DNA of 64,000 nt from UBA1181 sp963648205 (GTDB lineage: Bacteria; Bacteroidota; Bacteroidia; Bacteroidales; Paludibacteraceae), in contig CAVJCT010000065.1 in assembly GCA_963648205.1 (NCBI GenBank), positions 1 to 64,000 on the forward strand. Direction: 5' to 3'. This document shows, one piece after another, positions 50,811 to 58,901 of this stretch (position 1 is its first letter; the number at the start of each line of letters is the position of its first letter). The notes beneath the pieces are model-generated. The model saw only the letters and a list, made by a program, of their open reading frames with translations, made no database searches and was not told where the DNA came from. The position numbers were made by a program, and so were the translations under genes.

Positions 50811-50848
50811 CTTTTGAAAGAAATAACTAAACGATAATAAGTTTTAAA

Positions 50849-51421
50849 ATGAAGAACGTAGTAATTTTTGGAGCTCCAGGTTCTGGAAAGGGAACTCAGA
50901 GCGAGAACATCATCAAGAAGTATGGTTACAAGCATTTCTCAACTGGTGATATCTTGAGAAAGCAGATCGCTGACCAAACAGAGTTGGGTAAAATCGCCAA
51001 GACTTTCATCGATGAGGGTAAGTTGGTTACTGACGAGTTGATCATCAACATGCTCGACGCTGAGTTGGATTCTGCTAAGGGTGCTGCTGGTGTTATCTTC
51101 GACGGTTTCCCACGCACATACGCTCAGGCAGAGGCTCTTAAGAAGATGTTGAACAAGAGAGGTACTGATGTTGCTGTAATGTTGAACATCCATGTAGACG
51201 AGGACGAGTTGATCAAGCGTCTTTTGGAGCGCGGTAAGACTTCTGGTCGTTCTGATGATAATCTTGAGACTATCACTAAGCGTATCAAGACTTACAACGA
51301 GCAAACTACTCCAGTTATCGATTTCTACAAGAAAGAGGGTACTTGCGTTGACATCAACGGTGTTGGTTCTATCGACGAAATTTTCAAGTCAATCTCTAAG
51401 GCTATCGATGCTGCAAAATAA
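50849..51421 (+). CDS. adk: Adenylate kinase
   Basis: 190 residues, short-LID type without zinc cysteines. The P-loop GAPGSGKGTQ is at 8-17, FDGFPRTYAQAEAL is the AMP-binding region and LLERGKTSGRSDD the LID. It interconverts ATP + AMP and 2 ADP. Codon usage is strongly biased as for a highly expressed gene. Confidence 0.97.
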   Translation: MKNVVIFGAPGSGKGTQSENIIKKYGYKHFSTGDILRKQIADQTELGKIAKTFIDEGKLVTDELIINMLDAELDSAKGAAGVIFDGFPRTYAQAEALKKMLNKRGTDVAVMLNIHVDEDELIKRLLERGKTSGRSDDNLETITKRIKTYNEQTTPVIDFYKKEGTCVDINGVGSIDEIFKSISKAIDAAK

Positions 51422-51441
51422 TCTTTAGCAGAAAAAAAATC

Positions 51442-51486
51442 GAAGGGGTTGGTTGTCATCACGACAACCAGCCCCTTCCTTTTTTC
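51442..51486. terminator. Bidirectional terminator between adk and nhaD
   Basis: The stem GGGGTTGGTTGTC/GACAACCAGCCCC (one G-U) is flanked by T runs on both strands, so it can end both adk and the convergent nhaD transcript. Confidence 0.85.
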
Positions 51487-51525
51487 GCATATTTCTGTGA
51501 AGCAATTGTAAACTATATATAATGA

Positions 51526-52923
51526 TTAATGAATCAAGTATTCAGTGGCAATGAAGATGGCAGCTCCGCACAAATAGCCTAACAAGGCAAGCCAAGAAAT
51601 GTGTTTCAGATACCATCCAAAAGTGATTTTCTCTAAGCCCATCACTACAACACCGGCTGCTGAACCAATGATGAGGATGCTACCTCCAACTCCAGCACAG
51701 TAGGCTAAGAACAGCCAAAATGCACCGTCCATTGCGTATGGTCCGACTGCTGCAATGTCATACATTCCCATCGTACCTGCAACCAATGGAACATTATCAA
51801 CAACAGATGACAAAAGTCCGATTATCACATTGATAATATAAACGTTTTTGTTAAATACATGATCTAATGTTGTTGCTAACATACTTAATATGCCTACACA
51901 TTGCAATGCTGCTACTGCCATCAAGATTCCTAAGAAAAAGAGAATGGTTGTCATGTCTACTCGCTTCAATACTTTCGAAATTGTTGCTTTCGACTCTTCT
52001 GGCATATTCTTCTTTCTGTGATACATCAACTCTGTATAGAACCATAGTAGGCTCAAGCCTAATAAAACACCTATGAATGGAGGCAAATGCGTGATGGTTT
52101 TGAAAATCGGTACAAAAATCAAGCTGCCTACTCCTAAAAAAAACAAGCAACGTTGCTCGAATTTAGTTACATAGACTGCTGGTCCTTGTACATTGGTCGT
52201 TTCTTCAACTGTTTGTGATGTCGTTGAAATTTTTGCGGCATCAGGATGAAGTAAGCGTGAAGCAAAGAGTGTAGGAACGACAACAGAGACAATGGCTGGA
52301 ACAATCAACATTGGAATGATTCCACCTGTCGATATATTTCCTTTCACCCAAAGCATGATTGTTGTAACGTCTCCGATAGGGGAGAATGCTCCACCACTAT
52401 TAGCGGCGATGATGATGATTGAGCCGTACACCCAACGATCTTTTTGATCGCTGATGAGTTTTCGGAGCATCATAATCATCACGATTGAAGTTGTGAGGTT
52501 GTCCAACACAGCAGACATAAAGAAAGTGATGAAAGCGATTTTCCACAAAAGTTTACGCTTATCAGACACTTTGATATGGTCTGTTATGATTGAGAATCCA
52601 CCATGAACATCGATGAGTTCGACGATGGTCATCGCTCCCATCAAAAAGAATAGGATCTCTGCGACATCACCAACATGCTCAATAATCTGAACATTCGTGA
52701 CGAAATTGAATACGTTTTCCTTGAAAGATAGTTCACTATTGTTCTTTGCATACTCTATCAATTCTGTTGAATTGCCAATCAGATTAGGAGCAGCAAAAAT
52801 GTAAACCATCCACAAAAGGCAGCAAAGTATCAAGGCCGACGCTGCCTTATTGATGTTAATCTTATGTTCCATGGCTATAGCCGTATAGCCCAGTAGGAAC
52901 AGTACAACCATTACTACCAACAT
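51526..52923 (-). CDS. nhaD: NhaD-type Na+/H+ antiporter
   Basis: 465 residues with about 12 membrane helices. Motifs such as FMSAVLDNLTTSIVMIMML, GGAFSPIGDVTTIMLW and VVDNVPLVAGTMGMY are typical of NhaD and the ion-transporter superfamily. It exports Na+ against H+ entry. It follows the gene at 52957-53499 by 33 bp in the same direction. With OadB and two SNF symporters it belongs to a Na+-based physiology. Confidence 0.92.
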   Translation of the reverse strand: MLVVMVVLFLLGYTAIAMEHKININKAASALILCCLLWMVYIFAAPNLIGNSTELIEYAKNNSELSFKENVFNFVTNVQIIEHVGDVAEILFFLMGAMTIVELIDVHGGFSIITDHIKVSDKRKLLWKIAFITFFMSAVLDNLTTSIVMIMMLRKLISDQKDRWVYGSIIIIAANSGGAFSPIGDVTTIMLWVKGNISTGGIIPMLIVPAIVSVVVPTLFASRLLHPDAAKISTTSQTVEETTNVQGPAVYVTKFEQRCLFFLGVGSLIFVPIFKTITHLPPFIGVLLGLSLLWFYTELMYHRKKNMPEESKATISKVLKRVDMTTILFFLGILMAVAALQCVGILSMLATTLDHVFNKNVYIINVIIGLLSSVVDNVPLVAGTMGMYDIAAVGPYAMDGAFWLFLAYCAGVGGSILIIGSAAGVVVMGLEKITFGWYLKHISWLALLGYLCGAAIFIATEYLIH

Positions 52924-52956
52924 ATAAAAAGAGAGTTTAAAGAGGAAAGAAGAAGC

Positions 52957-53499
52957 CTATGCTTTCTCAGAATACAAGCGGACAAGAGTTGCTAAAGCAC
53001 TGACTTCATTTGCATCTGTATGTTTTACAGCATCAAAAACTGGTACATACTGATATGGCACATACTTCATCAACTGAGTGTAGTAAAGGTTGCCATTCTC
53101 AGAGCCACATACGTGTAAAACGATACCCGACTGGTTGCCTCTCTTCAAGTTGGCTATTGAACCAAAGTCGCGTTGCTCGTACAAACGTGAGATATTTCCT
53201 AATTCTGTGGTGTCGAAAAATATATCGGAGTTCTTCAGTTCTTCTTGTGATTGCTTGTCAACAAAGACAGTCTTTCTTGACAATAGTTTCGTGATACCAA
53301 TGATAAGAACTACGAGTCCAACGGAACCAACCAACATTGATACCATTCCTGCAGGCACCAAGGAAGTTCCTGCTAACGCAGACAAGACTGCTCCAATTAA
53401 TGTTGCTGCTATACCAAAGTTTGAAATTACTTTTTTTTGCTCTACTCTCTCTTTATCTGATGCAATGTATTCTTCAAAAGTCAAATTCTTATTCTCCAT
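52957..53499 (-). CDS. Unrecognised two-helix membrane protein
   Basis: 180 residues. A cytoplasmic N-terminus (about 1-25) is followed by two hydrophobic helices (about 26-45 and 50-70, rich in Gly/Ala), then a soluble domain (about 75-180) with strands and VLHVCGSENGNLYYTQL. Not recognised. Its position upstream of nhaD (33 bp) suggests one operon. An accessory role is possible but unproven. Confidence 0.6.
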   Translation of the reverse strand: MENKNLTFEEYIASDKERVEQKKVISNFGIAATLIGAVLSALAGTSLVPAGMVSMLVGSVGLVVLIIGITKLLSRKTVFVDKQSQEELKNSDIFFDTTELGNISRLYEQRDFGSIANLKRGNQSGIVLHVCGSENGNLYYTQLMKYVPYQYVPVFDAVKHTDANEVSALATLVRLYSEKA

Positions 53500-53580
53500 T
53501 TTGATTTAAATTATTATTGAAAATTTTGTGTGCGTGAAAAGTTTTAAAAAATTTCTTTCTTTTAGTCAAAATCTCAACCG

Positions 53581-53602
53581 ACCCTCTAACAATGTAGAGG
53601 GT
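53581..53602. other. Short hairpin downstream of the gene at 53634
   Basis: Perfect arms ACCCTCTA/TAGAGGGT (53581-53588, 53595-53602) with a 6-nt loop and no adjacent T tract. It could be a weak terminator or an RNA-stability hairpin; undecided. Confidence 0.35.
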
Positions 53603-53633
53603 TGGAAATGACAAAGACTAAATAGGGCGATTT

Positions 53634-54071
53634 TCAAATAATAATTCTGCGTAACTGATAAATGTAATAACCAATCAGTTTCAAATGGGATTTCTGTCTA
53701 TTCTCTTGGATAAATCTCTCCTTCAATCTAACGCCTGTGTAGATTATTGAGGCGTGAAGGTAAGAGGCGGTATGCTTTCCGAAGTTCTGGTCTGCACTAT
53801 TGCTTGATCCAGACGTGTTATTTCTTTCTAAGGTAGGAACTGCGATCTCGTTAGGCATCAAGATTTCGCTGTTGTGGTAGAAGATTTTTTCTGCTTCTAA
53901 CGTACCACCTGCGAACTCATCTTCTGAAAGCGTTGCAATTTCGTTCTTCTCGAATATTGCACTGTCCGTTTGAAAAGTTATCGTTGCGATTTGCCCAAAA
54001 CAAGCAATCACCGCGACGAGAACCATCGTGGTGAAACTACCGAGCAATATGTTTTTCAACGAACGTGCCAT
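53634..54071 (-). CDS. Unrecognised small membrane-anchored protein
   Basis: 145 residues with one N-terminal hydrophobic helix (about 8-28), then a polar Ser/Asn/Glu-rich region (about 35-100) and a basic C-terminus ending RRIII. Not recognised. It is transcribed divergently from the lipoprotein gene at 54143, with a promoter (TATATTTG) close to its start. Confidence 0.5.
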   Translation of the reverse strand: MARSLKNILLGSFTTMVLVAVIACFGQIATITFQTDSAIFEKNEIATLSEDEFAGGTLEAEKIFYHNSEILMPNEIAVPTLERNNTSGSSNSADQNFGKHTASYLHASIIYTGVRLKERFIQENRQKSHLKLIGYYIYQLRRIII

Positions 54072-54084
54072 AATTATCGATATG

Positions 54085-54120
54085 CAAATATAGTCCTATA
54101 AATGATAAAAACTAATTTTG
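54085..54120. promoter_or_regulatory. Divergent promoter elements between 53634 and 54143 genes
   Basis: Minus-strand TATATTTG (54085-54092) and plus-strand TAATTTTG (54113-54120) both match TAnnTTTG and lie 14 and 23 bp from their genes. Neither has a good -33 element. Confidence 0.45.
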
Positions 54121-54142
54121 TCGTAAAATAAATTTGAAAAAC

Positions 54143-54550
54143 ATGAGAAAAAATTTCGTTTTGCTTTTTTCTACTATTTCGATACTGCTCTCGTTCGTAT
54201 CGTGTTCATATATAACAGTTAAGGATCATACGAAGAAAGAGACGGTGGAAGAGTCTGTTCTCACACCAGAACAAGTATTTATCAAAAATTTGGCAGCCTT
54301 GCAATACATTGATTATGCAACGGTTGTGGGTGATACTGCCTATTTAGGTGTGCCTTCAAGTCGTGGAACTTTGCATGGTCAGGATAATATTGCTGCAATC
54401 TTCTTGAAAGACATTCGTAAAAATGGCCAATATACTGCGGTGAAGGCTTGTAGAGTGGTGAATGTGGCTCGTGATTTCGTTTTTACCGACAGTATCGTCT
54501 CTGGTCAGACGATTGGATATGCCGATGTTGAAGCGGTTGAAAAGAAATAA
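54143..54550 (+). CDS. Small lipoprotein of unknown function
   Basis: 135 residues from the ATG at 54143. A lipoprotein signal ends LLSFVSC with the Cys near residue 21. The mature part has a single domain with IDYATVVGDTAYLGV and VKACRVVNVARDFVFTDS, resembling small YhcN/Sporulation-lipoprotein-like folds only loosely; I do not assign a family. A terminator follows. Confidence 0.6.
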   Translation: MRKNFVLLFSTISILLSFVSCSYITVKDHTKKETVEESVLTPEQVFIKNLAALQYIDYATVVGDTAYLGVPSSRGTLHGQDNIAAIFLKDIRKNGQYTAVKACRVVNVARDFVFTDSIVSGQTIGYADVEAVEKK

Positions 54551-54563
54551 AGCGTAAAAAAGA

Positions 54564-54599
54564 AAGAGAGGTGGGTTGATTCCTCCTCTCTTATTTTTT
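54564..54599. terminator. Terminator after the 54143 lipoprotein
   Basis: The stem GAGAGG/CCTCTC extended by GG/CC (54566-54590) is followed by TTATTTTTT on the plus strand. The convergent TetR gene ends 5 bp beyond, so it may serve both. Confidence 0.7.
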
Positions 54600-54603
54600 A
54601 TTG

Positions 54604-55191
54604 TTATGCGTGTTTCAAACCGTTCAGAAGAAAATCGGTGAAACCTTTCTTGTTTTCTGGGTAGAAGAAGGTGCGGAGGTCGCCTCGAATAAAAGGAACT
54701 TCACATCCCTTCAATGCACAGTGAATCAGTTTTGCGGCAAGTTGCGGATTCTTCACTTCAAAGTCGCCACTTTGATTTCCTTCGACGAGAATCGTCTCTA
54801 ACATTTTCATCTCTGTCAGGTCTAAGCGGTGTCTACTTTTCTCTACAACATAAATGTTGCGGAAGAAACTGGCGCGTAAATTACCGTTGCGCATCACTGC
54901 TTCGTGGAAAATCTCCATTCTGGCATAGATGTAGTTGATGAGTTTCTCTTTAGGAGTGGCTTCCTTTTGGAGTTCCTTCTGTAATTTGTGGGCGAGCATG
55001 AAAAGTTCGCTTTCAATCACAGCGTAATAGATATCATCTTTACTTTTGAAATAGGTGTACAGCGTACGGCGACCTTTTTGGGCCTCTTTTGCTATGTCAT
55101 TCATCGTCGTGTTCTCCATTCCCTTCTCGGCGAATAGTTTCCGTGCGACATCGATAAATATTGAGCGAGTTTTAACTGTTCCCATCTGCAA
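54604..55191 (-). CDS. TetR-family regulator
   Basis: 195 residues. The N-terminal helix-turn-helix (about 25-60, TMNDIAKEAQKGRRTLYTYFKSK) is followed by a helical ligand and dimer domain. It is divergent from the FecB-type lipoprotein gene, and the 133-bp gap holds an inverted repeat (55214-55229) suited to a TetR dimer. It probably represses itself and possibly the uptake genes; the ligand is unknown. Confidence 0.88.
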   Translation of the reverse strand: MQMGTVKTRSIFIDVARKLFAEKGMENTTMNDIAKEAQKGRRTLYTYFKSKDDIYYAVIESELFMLAHKLQKELQKEATPKEKLINYIYARMEIFHEAVMRNGNLRASFFRNIYVVEKSRHRLDLTEMKMLETILVEGNQSGDFEVKNPQLAAKLIHCALKGCEVPFIRGDLRTFFYPENKKGFTDFLLNGLKHA

Positions 55192-55213
55192 TGACTATTC
55201 TATTATGTATGCA

Positions 55214-55244
55214 AGTTACAAGTGTAACTAACCATTGTGTAACT
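55214..55244. promoter_or_regulatory. Candidate TetR operator
   Basis: AGTTACA (55214-55220) and TGTAACT (55223-55229) are perfect inverse complements around AG. A further TGTAACT half-site follows at 55238-55244. It lies 23 bp upstream of the TetR start. Confidence 0.6.
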
Positions 55245-55300
55245 CGTTGCAAATTTATTCTAATATTAGTTATGAACGAAATTAATTCGTGCGTTTTTAC

Positions 55301-55308
55301 TAATTTTG
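55301..55308 (+). promoter_or_regulatory. Promoter -7 element of the FecB-type gene
   Basis: TAATTTTG, 16 bp before the ATG at 55325; no -33 TTTG at proper spacing. Confidence 0.45.
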
Positions 55309-55324
55309 TAAGAAATATAGACGT

Positions 55325-56464
55325 ATGGCGAGAATTTGTTTTATCATTTTAGGTTTTCTCTCTTTCGTTTCGTGTGCAGTGGATATCGCACCGAAAAACA
55401 AAGGGGCAAACAATTATATAGTCGATTCGTGTGCAAATCAAATAAAACTGAAGTACGCAAAAAAGTTTTCTGCTGATAGTTGTTCTTGGGGATATCGCCT
55501 GAATATTCTCACGGATGAGAAGGTTGATTCCGTCTCTACTTTTTATTTGGTTCGACAACAATATTTAGACTCGGTAAAGCAAGTGGTCGGAGAATCATCT
55601 GCGGTGGTTGGAATACCGCTGAAACGGTTTGCGTCTAATAGCACTACCCACTTGGAGTTTTATCGTTTGTTGGATGTCTTGCCCTCTCTTTGTGCAATTT
55701 GCAATTCGGAGTACATTTATTCTGATACGGTGTATGGTTGGGTGAAGTCGGGCAGAATTGTAGAATTGGGCAATTCGATGCAAGTGAATGTTGAGCGTTT
55801 GATGACAGCGGATCCTGAGGTGCTTTTCTTGTCCGATTCGAGGGAAACTCCGAATGAAACTGTTTGTCCGACCGTTGTTTGTGGTGAGTGGCGAGAGTCG
55901 ACTGCCTTAGGTAGGGCGGAATGGTTGAAATTCTTCTCACTCTTTTTCGACAAATATGATTTGGCAGATTCTATTTTTAATTATATTGAGAAGAATTATA
56001 ATGACATTAAAGAGAAGGCTTCGAAGATGTCAAACACACCTACAGTTTTTGCCGGAGGAAACTTTGGTGACACTTGGTATTTGACGGGTGGAAAAGGCTA
56101 TATGTCAGCATTATACGAAGATGCAAATGCCACATACGTTTTGCGTGATACTACGGTAGGAACGGTAACTTGTGGGTTGGAATGGGTGTTGACGACCATG
56201 AAAGATGTGGATGTTTGGATGAATTGTCAGACGGACAGTCGAAGTGCGTTGGACGCTCGTTTGTCTGTTCTGAAATCTTACAAGAATGGAGAAATCTATA
56301 ATTTCAATAAACGCTCGGCACATCGTTCTGCACCTGCTGAGATTAGTGATTTCTATGAAGAAGCGGTTGCTCATCCAGATTGGCTTTTAGAAGATATTGT
56401 TGCTGTTTTACACCCGAATGATGCTCCTAATTACGATACTCGGTATGTGAAAAGAGTAAAATAA
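55325..56464 (+). CDS. Periplasmic-binding lipoprotein (FecB/BtuF type)
   Basis: 379 residues, a lipoprotein with Cys17 (FVSC). The two-lobed binding fold typical of Fe3+-siderophore, haem or cobalamin receptors is suggested by VERLMTADPEVLFL and PTVFAGGNFGDTWYLTGGKGYMSALYEDANA. It would deliver a metal complex to the permease encoded 29 bp downstream. The ligand is unknown. Confidence 0.85.
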   Translation: MARICFIILGFLSFVSCAVDIAPKNKGANNYIVDSCANQIKLKYAKKFSADSCSWGYRLNILTDEKVDSVSTFYLVRQQYLDSVKQVVGESSAVVGIPLKRFASNSTTHLEFYRLLDVLPSLCAICNSEYIYSDTVYGWVKSGRIVELGNSMQVNVERLMTADPEVLFLSDSRETPNETVCPTVVCGEWRESTALGRAEWLKFFSLFFDKYDLADSIFNYIEKNYNDIKEKASKMSNTPTVFAGGNFGDTWYLTGGKGYMSALYEDANATYVLRDTTVGTVTCGLEWVLTTMKDVDVWMNCQTDSRSALDARLSVLKSYKNGEIYNFNKRSAHRSAPAEISDFYEEAVAHPDWLLEDIVAVLHPNDAPNYDTRYVKRVK

Positions 56465-56493
56465 AAAAATATATTTTGAATGTGTTGATAAAT

Positions 56494-57528
56494 ATGGCTG
56501 AGGTAGTTGAAAATAGTAAAGGAGTTTATAATAAAACAATTTTAGTTTGCATTGTTTTGTTTGTTCTATTGGTGTTCCTTTTTATGTTAGACATTCTCTT
56601 TGGAAGTGTAAGTGTTTCATTCTCAGATTGTTTAATAGGATTGACAGATGAAAATTCAGTTTATCATACTATCCTTTTGAAGATACGTTTACCTAAAGCG
56701 ATAGGAGCAATTTTAGTGGGAGTGGCATTGTCTCTTTCGGGTTTGTTGATGCAGACTTTTTTTAGAAATCCTTTGGCTGGACCGTACGTTTTGGGAGTTA
56801 GTTCGGGAGCATCTTTAGGTGTTGCCGTTTTTATGCTTTTGCTTCCACTCTTAGGAATTTCCATGGGCGAAAGTATTGTTCGGTGGGGTAGTGCGATATT
56901 TGCTTTGGGTGGTTCAATTTTGCTTTTTATGATGGTTTTGTTTGCTTCGTTTCGATTGCGAGATTCCGTTTCGTTGTTGGTTGTGGGTATGTTGTTGGGT
57001 TCGGCAGCAGGGGCTGTTATTACGATTTTGCAGAATTTGGCAGATCCAGAATCAGTAAAGTTTTTTGTGAATTGGACGTTGGGCAGTCTGTCGTTGATTG
57101 GTTGGCAACAGTTGGCAGTGATGACACCGTTGGTGGTTATCGCCTTAATTTTAATGCTTCAGTTAGTGAAACCCTTGGATGCCTTGTTGATGGGAGAAGA
57201 TTTTGCCAAAGGCGTTGGTGTGGAGGTCAACCGAGTCCGTATTATTGTTATTCTTGTAACAGTTTTGCTGACGGGTGGAACTACGGCGTTTAGTGGTCCG
57301 ATAGGATTTGTGGGGTTGGCTGTACCTCATATTGCAAGGTTATTGCTTCAGACTTCCGTTCATCGTCGAATCATACCTTGCGCACTTTTATTGGGGGCTT
57401 GTGTAATGTTGCTGAGCGATATTTTTTCTCAATTGCCACAAAATGGTTATGTCATTCCGATTAATGCGATAACAGCATTGTTGGGAATACCTGTCGTCCT
57501 TTGGGTGGTATATCTAAAGAAACCTTGA
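56494..57528 (+). CDS. FecCD/BtuC-type ABC transporter permease
   Basis: 344 residues from the ATG at 56494; an in-frame TTG at 56476 is less likely. It has about ten membrane helices with RLPKAIGAILVGVALSLSG, NPLAGPYVLGVSSGASLG and GPIGFVGLAVPHIARLL, all family signatures. It works with the lipoprotein upstream. No ATP-binding subunit follows: the next gene is on the other strand, so the ATPase must come from elsewhere. Confidence 0.92.
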   Translation: MAEVVENSKGVYNKTILVCIVLFVLLVFLFMLDILFGSVSVSFSDCLIGLTDENSVYHTILLKIRLPKAIGAILVGVALSLSGLLMQTFFRNPLAGPYVLGVSSGASLGVAVFMLLLPLLGISMGESIVRWGSAIFALGGSILLFMMVLFASFRLRDSVSLLVVGMLLGSAAGAVITILQNLADPESVKFFVNWTLGSLSLIGWQQLAVMTPLVVIALILMLQLVKPLDALLMGEDFAKGVGVEVNRVRIIVILVTVLLTGGTTAFSGPIGFVGLAVPHIARLLLQTSVHRRIIPCALLLGACVMLLSDIFSQLPQNGYVIPINAITALLGIPVVLWVVYLKKP

Positions 57529-57533
57529 ATTGC

Positions 57534-58889
57534 TTAGAACAACCCCAATTCGTGCAAGAAAATACTCAGAATGCAGATTGGAGAGACAAAGCGAATCATA
57601 AACAAATAGATGTTGAATAGTGAGTTTTTCGTTGTTCCTCCATTGGTAAATTCATCTTTCACCAATTTCTTTGGAACGTACCAACCTAACAATAGGCAGG
57701 TGAAGAACGATCCCATTGGCAATAAGAATTTGGCTGTGAGGAAGTCGCAACAGTCAAGAAATGTTTTCCCAAAGAATTTTAACTCGGGAACAGCACCGCA
57801 CGACAATGCGCAAAGAATGGCAATTACGCAACAAACGCTGGTGGTGATCCAAGCTCCTTTCCTTCTTGAAATTTGAAATTCTTCGTGGAAGAAAGCGGTT
57901 GCAATCTCGTGCATAGAAATTGTAGAAGTGAGTGCGGCTAACACTAACAAGGCGTAGAACAGGATTGAAATGACATATCCAATGGTTGGTACACTTTGAA
58001 ATGCTTGTTGGAAGACATTTGGAAGGGTGATGAAGATGAGCGATGCTCCACTGTCGGGCTGTACACCCACTGAGAAGGCGGCTGGAAATATCATTAATCC
58101 TGCTAAAATGGCAATGACAGTGTCAATCACAGCAATCTGCGAGGCTGATTTGACTAAATCGGTCTTCTTGTCAAAGTAGGAAGCGTAGGTGCAGAGGCAA
58201 GCCGTACCTAAACTGAGTGAGAAAAATGCCTGACCTAATGCGTCCAAGAAAACGTTTGAGTTGAGTTTGCTGGAATCTGGTTTAAACAAGAATTTTACCC
58301 CTTCAAAAGAGCCTGGTAATGAGCAAGACGCTATAACAATGATAACGAGGAGGATGAACAGAATCGGCATCATCACTTTAGAAGCCTTTTCGATACCGTT
58401 TTGTATGCCTTTCACGATGACGATGTGGGTGAGCAAAATGAACACCAAAGCCCATACGATTGGGAGTGCGGCACTCGAAGAGAAGTCTTGAAAATAGGTT
58501 TGAACAAACTGTGTATCTCCCTGAATCTCACCGATAATGCTTGCGTAAAGGTATTGTAAGCACCAACCTGCAACGACGGCGTAGAATCCGAGAATAACCA
58601 TTGACGTGAACACGCCTACATAGCCTATTAATCCCCATGGTTTGCCATTCGAGAGGTTTTTGTAGGCTTTGGCAGCGTTGGTAGCAGAGTGTCTTCCAAC
58701 GATAAACTCGCTGACCATTCCAGGCAGTCCTAAAAGCAGAATACACACTAAATAGATGAGGACGAAGGCTGCTCCTCCGTTTTGCCCTGTCATATATGGA
58801 AATCTCCATATATTTCCCAAACCAACAGCGGATCCTGCTGTCGCTAATATGATTCCGATTTTACTTTTAAAACTGCCTCTACTTTCCAT
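57534..58889 (-). CDS. Sodium-dependent transporter (SNF family), copy 2
   Basis: 451 residues, about 11-12 helices. The N-terminal ATAGSAVGLGNIWRFPYMTGQNGG motif binds Na+ and substrate in LeuT-like transporters. It imports an amino acid or related solute with Na+. It lies 12 bp downstream of a close paralogue, a tandem duplication with shared motifs throughout. Confidence 0.92.
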   Translation of the reverse strand: MESRGSFKSKIGIILATAGSAVGLGNIWRFPYMTGQNGGAAFVLIYLVCILLLGLPGMVSEFIVGRHSATNAAKAYKNLSNGKPWGLIGYVGVFTSMVILGFYAVVAGWCLQYLYASIIGEIQGDTQFVQTYFQDFSSSAALPIVWALVFILLTHIVIVKGIQNGIEKASKVMMPILFILLVIIVIASCSLPGSFEGVKFLFKPDSSKLNSNVFLDALGQAFFSLSLGTACLCTYASYFDKKTDLVKSASQIAVIDTVIAILAGLMIFPAAFSVGVQPDSGASLIFITLPNVFQQAFQSVPTIGYVISILFYALLVLAALTSTISMHEIATAFFHEEFQISRRKGAWITTSVCCVIAILCALSCGAVPELKFFGKTFLDCCDFLTAKFLLPMGSFFTCLLLGWYVPKKLVKDEFTNGGTTKNSLFNIYLFMIRFVSPICILSIFLHELGLF

Positions 58890-58901
58890 CGTCGATTTCT
58901 A

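Noticed and set aside
53581..53602. Hairpin as a definite terminator
   Set aside because: No T tract follows on either strand, so it is listed only as an undecided hairpin.
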